Shown one piece after another: positions 1 through 7,744 of a stretch of 15,944 nt of DNA (position 1 is its first letter; each line of letters opens with the position of its first letter). Position numbers and translations under genes: made by a program. The notes beneath the pieces were generated by a model. The model worked only from the letters and a program-made list of their open reading frames with translations. It had not been told where the DNA came from and searched no databases. Origin of the DNA: an uncultured Lachnospiraceae bacterium (lineage in GTDB: Bacteria; Bacillota; Clostridia; Lachnospirales; Lachnospiraceae); assembly GCA_910586095.1 (NCBI GenBank), contig CAJUHQ010000084.1, positions 1-15,944 on the forward strand. Reading direction: 5' to 3'.

Positions 1-17
1 TTTTTAATCAAGATTAC

Positions 18-36
18 AAACTAGCTTAGCTAGTTT
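18..36. repeat. Inverted repeat, 9-bp arms around one base
   Basis: AAACTAGCT and AGCTAGTTT flank a single T. As RNA it could fold into a 7-bp stem with a 5-nt loop. It has low GC and no T-run, so it is more like a protein-binding palindrome or a chance repeat than a terminator. Its role is unknown. Confidence 0.35.
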
Positions 37-58
37 CGCAATTACTTAACAATATGTT

Positions 59-81
59 ATTCCTTACAGTTGGTAAGGAAT
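59..81. repeat. Hairpin with 9-bp stem, 5-nt loop
   Basis: ATTCCTTAC pairs perfectly with GTAAGGAAT across the loop AGTTG. It could be the weak terminator of a gene left of the window or an operator; no clear T-run follows on either strand, so neither reading is firm. Confidence 0.35.
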
Positions 82-404
82 TATCTTAAATTGTATCATC
101 ATCGAGCAATAGACAAGAATGTTACTTTGACTTTCATAGTATAGATGGCCATACGGCAGGCTGTACATGATGAGAGTTTACTATAAAGTTGAAATACTCA
201 TAAAAACTTTTTTTGCGTTCTTTCTAAAAATTTATCAACTCTTGTTTATAGTACTGTTTACTTTAGTATAAATACTAGTAACATTTCTGTAAACTATTTT
301 CTTATGTATCTATATCAATGACTAAATGGTTACAAAAAATATAAATATTATCAAATCAATAGGCAATTGTTACTAATTTTCATATAATATTTTATGAAAA
401 AACA

Positions 405-418
405 CAGTGTGCACACTG
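405..418. promoter_or_regulatory. Perfect 14-bp palindrome (candidate operator)
   Basis: CAGTGTGCACACTG is its own reverse complement. It is GC-rich within a very AT-rich stretch and ends 11 bp before the -35 box of the predicted promoter for the EF-G-like gene, a typical place for a dimeric activator or repressor. The cognate regulator is not identifiable from the window. Confidence 0.4.
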
Positions 419-429
419 CACAGAATCGA

Positions 430-458
430 TTGAATTTTCAGACAATATATAGTAAAAT
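430..458 (+). promoter_or_regulatory. Predicted sigma-A promoter for the EF-G paralogue
   Basis: TTGAAT (430-435) and TAAAAT (453-458) are separated by exactly 17 bp. A start near 465 would give a leader of about 190 nt. Inside that leader CCTTT and AAAGG (595-606) can form a short hairpin, but I recognise no known regulatory RNA there. Confidence 0.5.
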
Positions 459-653
459 ATAACTAACTAACCGAACGCAGTCGAGTACTATGTAATATGT
501 TCTCATGCGCTTTGTCAAATAACGAGTATGCATGATACCAAATTACTAAAGCTGCTGATTGAATAGTTATAACAGTGTTTGAAAATAGGACTAACCTTTA
601 CAAAGGACAAAGTTTGAATAACAATTATAGGACAGAAACAGGAGGTAGCTGCA

Positions 654-2744
654 ATGAATGTTTACACAACTGATAAGATCAGAAACGTAGTATTATTAGG
701 TCATGGCGGAACGGGAAAAACAAGCCTTGTGGAGTCTATGGCATATCTGGCAGGTGTCACATCACGTATGGGAAAAGTGGAAGATGGTAATACTGTCAGT
801 GACTTTGGCAAGGAAGAGCAGAAGAGAAAAATTTCCATCAGCACATCTGTCATACCAATCGAGTGGGAGGGCGTAAAAATTAACGTGCTTGATACGCCAG
901 GATATTTTGATTTCATAGGAGAAGTTGAGGAGGCAATCAGTGCAGCAGATGCCGCTATTATCGTGGTGTCCGGAAAGTCCGGCGTTGAGGCAGGTACCGA
1001 AAAAGCATGGGAACTTTGCGAAAAATATAAACTTTCTAGAATGATCTATGTTACTGGTATGGATGCAGACAATGCTTCCTTTAAGAATGTTGTAGAAAAG
1101 TTGACCGAAATGTATGGTAAAAAGATTGCACCATTCCATTTCCCAATTAGAGAAAGTGAAAAGTTTGTAGGTTATGTCAATGTAGTAAGTGAGACTGGCC
1201 ATCGTTGGAAGGGCAAAGAAGTTGAAACATGTACTATTCCAGAGTACAGCAAGGAAAATCTATCTTTATATAGAGACACTCTAATGGAAGCTGTAGCAGA
1301 AACAAGCGAAGAGTTTATGGAGCGCTATTTTGGTGGTGAGACTTTCTCTGAAAATGAAATTCGCGCAGCACTTCGCACAAATGTTATGGATGGCTCAATT
1401 GTTCCGATTAGTATGGGATCTAATTTATTGTGTCAGGGTACATATGCATTGCTTGATGACATTGTAAAGTATATGCCAAGTCCAGAAAACAAACAAATCG
1501 CAGGCTACAATATGAAGACAAACGAAGTCTTTGAAGCAAATTATGACTTTGCAAAACCAAAGTCTGCCTATGTCTTTAAGACCATTGTAGACCCATTTAT
1601 TGGCAAGTATTCTCTTATCAAAGTATGTTCAGGCGTATTTAAATCTGATGATGTGATCTACAATAAGGATAAGGATGTAGAAGAGAAGGTCAACAAACTG
1701 TATGTATTACAGGGGAGCAAGCCGATTGAAATCAACGAGCTTCACGCAGGAGATATTGGAGCTATTGCAAAACTTACAGCAGCAAGGACAGGCAATACTT
1801 TATCAACTAAGGCAACTGTCATAGAATATGGCAAATTTGAATTGTCAAAACCTTACACTGCTATGCGCTATAAAGTACCAAACAAAGGTGATATTGACAA
1901 AGTATCACAGGCTTTACAAAAGCTTTCTCATGAAGATCAAACGCTTCGTGTAGTCAATGATAACGAAAATAGACAAACACTCTTATATGGAATTGGCGAG
2001 CAGCAACTAGAAGTGATTCAAAGTCGCCTCTTGAATGAATACAAATGTGCAATTGAACTGACAAAACCCAAGATTGCTTTTCGTGAAACTATTAAGAAAA
2101 AGTCAGATGTAGAATATAAATACAAAAAGCAGTCTGGTGGACATGGACAGTATGGTCATGTAAAAATGCGCTTTGAACCATCTGACAGCTTAGAAGATTC
2201 TTATGTATTTGAGCAGGTAGTTGTAGGAGGCGCTGTTCCAAAGAACTATTTCCCAGCAGTGGAAAAAGGACTTCAAGAATCTGTACTAAAGGGACCTTTA
2301 GCGGCTTATCCTGTTGTGGGTGTAAAAGGTATTCTTTATGATGGATCTTATCATCCTGTAGACTCTTCTGAAATGGCCTTCAAGATGGCAACAATCCAGG
2401 CATTTAAGAAGGGCTTTATGGAGGCTAGTCCTATTTTGCTAGAGCCCATTGCAAATTTAAAGGTGACTGTCCCAGATAAATTTACAGGAGATATTATGGG
2501 CGATCTGAACAAACGTCGTGGTAGAGTACTTGGTATGAATCCGATTGCAAACGGCAAACAAGTTATTGAGGCAGATATTCCAATTATGGAACTGACAGGG
2601 TATTGTACAGTATTGCGTTCTATGACGGGTGGTCGTGGTACTTTTGAATATACGTTTGCACGTTATGAGCAAACTCCTAGTGATATTCAAGAAGCTGAAG
2701 TAAAAGCTAGAGCAAACAAAGTAGCAGAAAATTCTGAAGAATAA
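654..2744 (+). CDS. EF-G-like translational GTPase paralogue (EF-G2 type)
   Basis: A 696-residue protein with full EF-G domain order. The P-loop GHGGTGKT (16-23) differs from canonical EF-G (AHIDAGKT) and matches the divergent EF-G2 class. Switch II is DTPG (80-83). The G4 site reads TGMD (134-137) instead of NKxD, and the G5 region is GSN near 255. Domain III shows GIGEQQLEV (446-454), domain IV QSGGHGQYGH (493-502), and domain V the stretch ending in TGGRGTFEY, so the translocase body is intact. The ATG has an AGGAGGT site (640-646) 7 nt upstream. It is monocistronic, with its own promoter and a terminator hairpin. The neighbours show no str operon (rpsL, rpsG, tuf), which supports a paralogue rather than the housekeeping FusA. 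TetM-like ribosome protection is possible but less likely because the P-loop differs. Its cellular role is inferred only. Confidence 0.9.
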   Translation: MNVYTTDKIRNVVLLGHGGTGKTSLVESMAYLAGVTSRMGKVEDGNTVSDFGKEEQKRKISISTSVIPIEWEGVKINVLDTPGYFDFIGEVEEAISAADAAIIVVSGKSGVEAGTEKAWELCEKYKLSRMIYVTGMDADNASFKNVVEKLTEMYGKKIAPFHFPIRESEKFVGYVNVVSETGHRWKGKEVETCTIPEYSKENLSLYRDTLMEAVAETSEEFMERYFGGETFSENEIRAALRTNVMDGSIVPISMGSNLLCQGTYALLDDIVKYMPSPENKQIAGYNMKTNEVFEANYDFAKPKSAYVFKTIVDPFIGKYSLIKVCSGVFKSDDVIYNKDKDVEEKVNKLYVLQGSKPIEINELHAGDIGAIAKLTAARTGNTLSTKATVIEYGKFELSKPYTAMRYKVPNKGDIDKVSQALQKLSHEDQTLRVVNDNENRQTLLYGIGEQQLEVIQSRLLNEYKCAIELTKPKIAFRETIKKKSDVEYKYKKQSGGHGQYGHVKMRFEPSDSLEDSYVFEQVVVGGAVPKNYFPAVEKGLQESVLKGPLAAYPVVGVKGILYDGSYHPVDSSEMAFKMATIQAFKKGFMEASPILLEPIANLKVTVPDKFTGDIMGDLNKRRGRVLGMNPIANGKQVIEADIPIMELTGYCTVLRSMTGGRGTFEYTFARYEQTPSDIQEAEVKARANKVAENSEE

Positions 2745-2752
2745 AGTAGATA

Positions 2753-2799
2753 AAGGTGATGTTGCAAGATGGCGTACACACGCTTTGCAACATCACCTT
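2753..2799. terminator. Long hairpin terminator between convergent genes
   Basis: A perfect 15-bp stem (2753-2767 with 2785-2799) is topped by an inner GCGT-acac-ACGC hairpin (2772-2783). It begins 9 bp after the EF-G-like stop and ends 9 bp before the kinase stop codon, so it probably ends both transcripts. T-richness after the stem is modest on both strands. The left arm shares a TGTTGCAA-N3-GGCGTA-N2-CAC core with the hairpin at 10196-10290. Confidence 0.7.
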
Positions 2800-2808
2800 C
2801 TTAAAGAA

Positions 2809-4125
2809 TTATTTTATTGGAAGTTGTACTACAAATATGGTTCCGCCTCCTGTATGATCGTGAACTTTGATTGTACCGTGGTGGGCCATTACAATTTCAT
2901 AAGCTATAGATAATCCTAGTCCGAAGTGCCCCTTGGTACTTCGGGCTTTTTCACTACGATAAAATCGATCAAAAATTTTATTTTTTTCTATATCGGGAAT
3001 ACCATCACCTGTATCGGAAACAGACAGAAAAAAGAAGTTATTTTGAACAGTCAATGATACCTCAATTTGTCCACCAAAAGGCGTATAGCTGACAGCGTTG
3101 TGAAGCAAAATTGCTACTACTTGATAAATGCGTTCCTTATCACAGCAACATAAGGGAAGAGCAGTGTCTGTTAGTAACACAGATAACTGAATCTTTTTTG
3201 CATGGGCCATTGATTCGAAAGCTTCACAGACATCCAAAACTAAGGTGTCTAACTCTACTGAAGTTTTCAAAACTGTAAAATGTCCTGCATCCTGGCTAGA
3301 AAGTGTGAGTAAATCTTCTAGAAGCGTTGACATGCGCAGCGCTTCACTTTTAATAGCAGACAAATCACGTTCAAACAGTTGTTCGGAATTATTTGTAACC
3401 ATTTTCTCAAAACTTGCCTCTGCACAGGACAAAATAACAGCAAGTGGAGTGCGCAGTTCATGGGAGGCAGCAGCTACAAATTGAGTTTGTTTTTTTCTAT
3501 TCTCCTCTATTGGATATAACAATTTCCCTGTAAAAAACCACGCAAACAACCAGATACTGATTAATGCTACTAAAATAATACATAGAAAAAGAATTCTTTG
3601 GCTCAAAAGTTGTTCTTTAATTTGAGAAAATGGTATTATAAGCAGCAATTCAAGAATAGCATCTCCCTTTTCAACGGTAATAACATAACAATAATATTCT
3701 TGTCGCGCTTTTTCATTCATTTTAGTGGATTCATACAAAAAGCCCACATAATGACTTCGATATGATATCGTATATATTTTGAGATCATGGGGATATTGAC
3801 GATAATAATTCCAGACATTATCTATTAGAAGTGTGTAGTGGTTGTCGTGCTTTTTATTGTTAAAAAGAAAAGGAACATTATTGTCGAGAAGAGCTATATA
3901 ATAGGAGCCATTTCCTTCAATTTGAGAGAGCCATGTATGCGAAATAACAGCCTGTTGCTCTAAATTGGAAGTAATCGTATAGATATCATTTTGATAGGAG
4001 ATCAACTTATTCGATATTAAGTTTTTTTCGGATATATAGAGATAGCCCAATGTCATAATAACTAAAATCAATGTTGTTATCGCACCGCTCAATATAGTTA
4101 AGCGCAGTCTTATTTTCTGAAACAA
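2809..4125 (-). CDS. Membrane sensor histidine kinase
   Basis: A 438-residue kinase, the second gene of a regulator-kinase operon. A first transmembrane helix (about 11-31), an extracytoplasmic segment of about 145 residues and a second helix (about 178-198) precede the catalytic part; I see no obvious HAMP domain, only a short linker. The H-box SHELRTPL puts the phosphorylated histidine at H222. The ATPase domain shows the N-box around N343, G1 DTGDG (371-375), F-box FDRF (385-388) and G2 GLGLS (402-406), so it should be active. The start is read as TTG at 4123-4125, preceded by AAGGGG about 9 nt upstream; no ATG with a ribosome site competes. The gap to the regulator stop is 52 bp, consistent with cotranscription. 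The extracellular sensor matches no fold I recognise, so the ligand is unknown. Confidence 0.93.
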   Translation of the reverse strand: MFQKIRLRLTILSGAITTLILVIMTLGYLYISEKNLISNKLISYQNDIYTITSNLEQQAVISHTWLSQIEGNGSYYIALLDNNVPFLFNNKKHDNHYTLLIDNVWNYYRQYPHDLKIYTISYRSHYVGFLYESTKMNEKARQEYYCYVITVEKGDAILELLLIIPFSQIKEQLLSQRILFLCIILVALISIWLFAWFFTGKLLYPIEENRKKQTQFVAAASHELRTPLAVILSCAEASFEKMVTNNSEQLFERDLSAIKSEALRMSTLLEDLLTLSSQDAGHFTVLKTSVELDTLVLDVCEAFESMAHAKKIQLSVLLTDTALPLCCCDKERIYQVVAILLHNAVSYTPFGGQIEVSLTVQNNFFFLSVSDTGDGIPDIEKNKIFDRFYRSEKARSTKGHFGLGLSIAYEIVMAHHGTIKVHDHTGGGTIFVVQLPIK

Positions 4126-4177
4126 TATTCTCTACCCCTTATGTACTTTGTATAGTAATTGCCTATATGTATGCAAT

Positions 4178-4858
4178 TTATTTCTCTTCACAACGCATAC
4201 AATATCCAATGCCACGCACTGTTTTTAATTCAATCTGACTTCCTATATTTTTGAATCTGCGACGTAAGAAGTAAATATAATTGTCTAAATTTCCTTCTTC
4301 TACATCACTGTCAGGTCCCCAGATCTTCAAAAGTAGTGTCGTTCGTGAAAGTACTTGGTTTGGATTTTGGAAAAAGACATTTAGTAAAGCACCTTCTCTT
4401 TTTGAGAGAGAGCAACTCTTTAGAGGCCCTGTTAAAAGATTATTTTCCTCATCATAGCTAACATCCATTACCGTGCGCTTTTTGACCATGTGAAGGATAG
4501 GCGGACGCCTTGTGACGCACTGAATTCTAGCAAGTAATTCCTCAAAGGCAAACGGTTTTACCAGGTAATCATCTGCACCCAAATTCAATCCTGTTACTTT
4601 GTCTTGTAGTGTTCCAAGCGCAGTGATTAGAATAATAGGAATATGAATTTGTTCTTTTCTAAGTTTTGTGATAACCTTTGTTCCCTCTAAATATGGAAGC
4701 ATCCGGTCAAGCAAAATAATATCATGAATGTTTTGGCTAGCATAGTATAGAGCCTCTTCTCCATCAAAACAAGAATCTACAAGAAATCCTCTTTCTGACA
4801 GTTGTTCTGTTAACGTTCTGTTTAGATTTTGGTCATCTTCTGCGAGTAAAATGCGCAT
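4178..4858 (-). CDS. OmpR/PhoB-family response regulator
   Basis: A 226-residue regulator with a receiver domain (1 to about 115) and a winged-helix DNA-binding domain (about 130-224). The acidic pocket is E7-D8-D9, the phosphoacceptor is D51 in DIILLDRMLP, and the conserved Thr (IILITALG) and Lys (DYLVKPF) are present. The C-terminal wing ends in TVRGIGYCM, typical of this family. I chose the ATG at 4856-4858 because GGGAGG lies 7 nt upstream; an upstream TTG at 4877-4879 would add seven residues but has no ribosome site. It is first in the operon and should be phosphorylated by the downstream kinase. Tandem TTAGAGA-like boxes with 11-bp periodicity in the divergent promoter region are its likely targets, implying autoregulation. 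Confidence 0.94.
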   Translation of the reverse strand: MRILLAEDDQNLNRTLTEQLSERGFLVDSCFDGEEALYYASQNIHDIILLDRMLPYLEGTKVITKLRKEQIHIPIILITALGTLQDKVTGLNLGADDYLVKPFAFEELLARIQCVTRRPPILHMVKKRTVMDVSYDEENNLLTGPLKSCSLSKREGALLNVFFQNPNQVLSRTTLLLKIWGPDSDVEEGNLDNYIYFLRRRFKNIGSQIELKTVRGIGYCMRCEEK

Positions 4859-5040
4859 AATATATGCCTCCCACATCAAAATTTCATGCCATCAATTGTT
4901 TGTTGACGCAAATGTTGTATCTAATACCATTGACTATATTCTATAATAATTTTATATTGTTTCATCTTTGTAGGATCAAATAAAATGTGAGATTTAATAC
5001 TTCTTAGATAGCGTCTTTTATTGCCCTAAAAACATGGTTC

Positions 5041-5068
5041 ATTTTAGTATATCATAAAATTATCTAAA
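5041..5068 (-). promoter_or_regulatory. Predicted promoter for the regulator-kinase operon
   Basis: On the minus strand, TTTAGA (5068-5063) and TAAAAT (5046-5041) are 16 bp apart. The -35 box overlaps the promoter-proximal TTAGATA repeat of the regulator box, as expected for class II activation by OmpR-type proteins. The leader would be about 175 nt. Confidence 0.45.
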
Positions 5069-5078
5069 AAATCTCTAA
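5061..5078 (-). promoter_or_regulatory. Tandem response-regulator box, regulator side
   Basis: Read on the minus strand, TTAGAGA (5078-5072) and TTAGATA (5067-5061) are direct repeats exactly 11 bp apart, the spacing used by OmpR/PhoB-family dimers. It mirrors the box at 5130-5158. Binding by the adjacent regulator is inference. Confidence 0.5.
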
Positions 5079-5129
5079 AGGCACTTAACTTTTTTTGGAA
5101 ATAAAGCAAAGCAAATACATGAAAAGTGT

Positions 5130-5158
5130 TTAGAGAAATCTTAGAGATTATTTTGATA
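5130..5158 (+). promoter_or_regulatory. Tandem response-regulator box, lipoprotein side
   Basis: TTAGAGA occurs at 5130-5136 and again at 5141-5147, with a weaker third copy TTTGATA at 5152-5158, all phased at 11 bp. The third copy overlaps the predicted -35 of the lipoprotein operon. The same motif lies in opposite orientation on the other side of the intergenic region. Confidence 0.55.
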
Positions 5159-5182
5159 AGATATCACTATCCAAAATATACC
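5153..5182 (+). promoter_or_regulatory. Predicted promoter for the lipoprotein operon
   Basis: TTGATA (5153-5158) and TATACC (5177-5182) are 18 bp apart, and the -35 overlaps the last repeat of the regulator box. The weak boxes suit an activator-dependent promoter. The leader would be about 140 nt. A perfect TTGACA at 5268-5273 is closer to the gene but lacks a well-placed -10. Confidence 0.4.
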
Positions 5183-5329
5183 TCCCCCAATGACATCATA
5201 TTTCATTTTCAACAATTATTATAATTGAATCAATATAGATTTGCCAAAAAGAACGCAAATGGTAGCATTGACAAAAACTGTTTAATGGTTGATTCAATAA
5301 TTTACCAAAAGTAGAAAAGGAGGGATATC

Positions 5330-7702
5330 ATGAAACAATATTCACTAAAAAAATATAGTACAATTGTTGTTGTGATAAGTCTAGTAAGTATGTTGTGTAT
5401 AGGCTGTGCAACAGACCAAAAGGAACATGACGAAAAATGGGGGGGTACTGAAGCAATATCAGATACAAGTCATTCTGACAACACAGGAATGGGACGTTAT
5501 GTGGAGAAAACTGTTCTAGAACGAGATAGTTATTGGTGTACTCCACAAATCCAGCATACAACGGATGGAACTCTTATATTACAGGATATGCCCAATCGAT
5601 ATGTTTCGCAGGATAACGGCAGTAGTTGGTCTTGTGAGACAATAGATTGGATGGAGGAATTTAGCTTAAAAAATGAAATATTAGATGTGGTTTCATCAAA
5701 TGACAAAACAGTAATGTTAACCTATCAAGCCTATACAGAGCAGGAGCTTGCCCAGATACAGGGACTTGTATCAGACGAAAGCAATGACACAAATGATTTA
5801 GGAACTTTAGAGACAACGGATACTCAAGAAAGAGAGTATCTCGTAATTTCTCCCAGTGGTACCCAAACTAAACTAGAAATAGAATCTAACAATCCTATTC
5901 GGAAATTGACGTTTGATGAATCTGGCAAACTTTGGGCTTATACCCAAAATGCCATATGTTCAATTGATATCACAGATGGAACCATGACAGAACTTGTCAC
6001 AGTAAATGGAAGCATACGTTATATTCAAAACAGCGAAAATATTTTGTTGTGCATGACATATGATGGACCTGTTCTTTATGATATAACAACTAAAAAATGG
6101 ATTGCGGACACTGTGTTAGATCAACTTATCACAGATCATTATGGTAGCTTCAAAGATTATGGCATGGGATTCAATTTCTATACTTTCCTTGGGGAAGAAA
6201 ATATGATTTATATTGCAGGTAAAAAAGGATTGTATCGCCATGTGATTGGTGGAAGTTCTGTAGAACAGATTATTGACGGAAACCTATCTTCACTAAGCAA
6301 TCCCGCACATACTATTCGCTATGCAACATTATTAGATAATCAGGAATTTTTGATAGGTTATTCCGACGGAAGTTTTGTAAAATGTACTTATGATGCATCG
6401 GTTCCCACTCTGCCAAGCGAGAAACTTACCATATACAGCCTACAAGAAAATGATACTGTACGTCAGGCAATTTCTGTATTTCAGACACGCGTTCCAGAAC
6501 TGTATGTTTCTTATGAAATTGGTATGAATAGTGACGAAATCACGCGGGAAGATGCTCTAAAAAAACTCAACACAGATCTTGTAAACGGTAGTGGTCCTGA
6601 TATATTGATTGTAGATGACATGCCATATGATTCTTATGTCGATAAAGGCATATTTATGGATCTAAACAGCACAATTCAAGAGATTCATGCAAATAATTCA
6701 CTGTTTATAAATCTAATTACTCCTCTTTATACAGGAGAATGTTTGTATAGTGTTCCCGCAGAATTTCAACTTCCAGTTATGGCAGGACATCAACAAACCG
6801 TGGAACTTGCAGACGATTTGACAGGATTTGCCAACGCTGTTGAGGAACTTCGCAGCCAAAATCCAAATCAACAACTGCTTGAAAAATGTTCTGCTTATGG
6901 GCTGTTGAAAAGTTTTTCTATTGTCTGTGCTCCATCATGGAAAAATGCACAGGGAAACATTCAGAAAGAAACTATTCAAGAATATTTACTACAATGCAAA
7001 CGAATTTATGATGCTCAGATCGATGGAACTCCTACAAAAGCAATAAAGGATTATGATAGTATGAACGACTTTTATAAGACGGAATTTGGAGTTAGTTATG
7101 AGAATTCTCCCTATTTTCATTGGGCAGATGCTGGAAATTATCTTGCTCAGAATGAACAAATTGTCTATGGTGTACTTTATGACTTAGATAGCTATACCAG
7201 TCTTTTGGCCACATCTAAAATTAACGGTTTTGAGGATACCAAAATCAAGCAATTGGATGGTCAGAGTCAACATGTATACTATCCTATAACAATGGTAGGA
7301 ATTTGTGCTACAACCCAAAATCAAGAACAAGCAATACAATTTATACAACTCTTATTAGGAAAAGACGTACAAAAATTTACACACTATGGATATCCAATCA
7401 ATCAGAAAGCTTTTGAGGAATGTTTTGTTGTAGATGAGTATGATGTCGATGGAAGTTATTTGACTTTGGGGATGACAATTGAAGATGAAACAACACTCAC
7501 ATGGAATGCATATGTTCCCAATCAACAACAAATAGATCAACTTACTGATTGGGTTATGCAGGCAAAAACTCCTTATATTTCGGATTCTATAATAGAGGAG
7601 GCTATCTACACGGAAGGAGCAAACTATCTATGTGGAGAACAAGATCTAGATACTGCCATACAGGCCATTTTGGATAAGATTGCTATTTACATAGAAGAAT
7701 AA
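5330..7702 (+). CDS. Lipoprotein: propeller-like N-terminus fused to ABC solute-binding fold (copy 1)
   Basis: A 790-residue lipoprotein. A basic, hydrophobic signal ends in LCIGC, so C26 is the predicted lipidated residue. A Ser/Asp-rich linker leads to DNTGMGRYVEKTVLE (50-64), shared with the next gene. Residues about 65-360 are beta-rich with short repeating strands and an Asp-box (S93 to W100, SQDNGSSW), suggesting a propeller-like module. From about 366 to the end the sequence resembles family 1 extracellular solute-binding proteins: a first strand followed by ENDTVRQAISVFQ, then ALKKLNTDLVNGSGPDIL and a typical C-terminal helix. The usual length of such binding proteins is about 420-450 residues, so the N-terminal half is an addition. 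AAGGAGGG sits just before the ATG. No permease or ATPase gene is nearby, so the ligand and any transport role are unknown; it may serve the divergent kinase. Confidence 0.85.
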   Translation: MKQYSLKKYSTIVVVISLVSMLCIGCATDQKEHDEKWGGTEAISDTSHSDNTGMGRYVEKTVLERDSYWCTPQIQHTTDGTLILQDMPNRYVSQDNGSSWSCETIDWMEEFSLKNEILDVVSSNDKTVMLTYQAYTEQELAQIQGLVSDESNDTNDLGTLETTDTQEREYLVISPSGTQTKLEIESNNPIRKLTFDESGKLWAYTQNAICSIDITDGTMTELVTVNGSIRYIQNSENILLCMTYDGPVLYDITTKKWIADTVLDQLITDHYGSFKDYGMGFNFYTFLGEENMIYIAGKKGLYRHVIGGSSVEQIIDGNLSSLSNPAHTIRYATLLDNQEFLIGYSDGSFVKCTYDASVPTLPSEKLTIYSLQENDTVRQAISVFQTRVPELYVSYEIGMNSDEITREDALKKLNTDLVNGSGPDILIVDDMPYDSYVDKGIFMDLNSTIQEIHANNSLFINLITPLYTGECLYSVPAEFQLPVMAGHQQTVELADDLTGFANAVEELRSQNPNQQLLEKCSAYGLLKSFSIVCAPSWKNAQGNIQKETIQEYLLQCKRIYDAQIDGTPTKAIKDYDSMNDFYKTEFGVSYENSPYFHWADAGNYLAQNEQIVYGVLYDLDSYTSLLATSKINGFEDTKIKQLDGQSQHVYYPITMVGICATTQNQEQAIQFIQLLLGKDVQKFTHYGYPINQKAFEECFVVDEYDVDGSYLTLGMTIEDETTLTWNAYVPNQQQIDQLTDWVMQAKTPYISDSIIEEAIYTEGANYLCGEQDLDTAIQAILDKIAIYIEE

Positions 7703-7744
7703 AAAATATCAAGAGACAATATTGCAAGGAGGATCGCTATAAAA

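Larger units (their letters stand above)
1..653. other. Long AT-rich non-coding region upstream of the EF-G paralogue
   Basis: I found no convincing coding sequence on either strand; the longest ATG-started stretches are only a few codons and lack a ribosome site. The region holds two inverted repeats near its left end (18-36 and 59-81), a perfect 14-bp palindrome (405-418), a well-spaced promoter candidate (430-458) and a leader of about 190 nt before the EF-G-like gene. I recognise no riboswitch or T-box motif. The left part may belong to the 3' flank of a gene outside the window. Confidence 0.6.

Noticed and set aside
1..653. Possible riboswitch, T-box or tRNA in the long left intergenic region
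   Set aside because: I could find no conserved T-box sequence, cloverleaf or known aptamer core; only simple inverted repeats are visible.
3245..3484. Plus-strand open frame antisense to the histidine kinase H-box region
   Set aside because: It lies wholly within a well-supported kinase gene, has no ribosome site and resembles no family.
4859..4879. Seven-residue N-terminal extension of the response regulator from an upstream TTG
   Set aside because: No ribosome site precedes it, while GGGAGG is well placed for the ATG at 4858, and the receiver domain begins directly at that ATG.
212..5259. A 12-mer TTTGCGTTCTTT (212-223) recurring in inverted orientation at 5248-5259
   Set aside because: In a 16-kb AT-rich window several shared 12-mers are expected by chance, and the flanks do not extend the match.
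5268..5301. A perfect TTGACA at 5268-5273 as the -35 of the lipoprotein promoter
   Set aside because: At 16-18 bp spacing the -10 positions read GATTCA or ATTCAA, which are poor matches; the nearest good hexamer, AATAAT, is 22 bp away. I prefer the promoter overlapping the tandem boxes, although this could be a secondary start.
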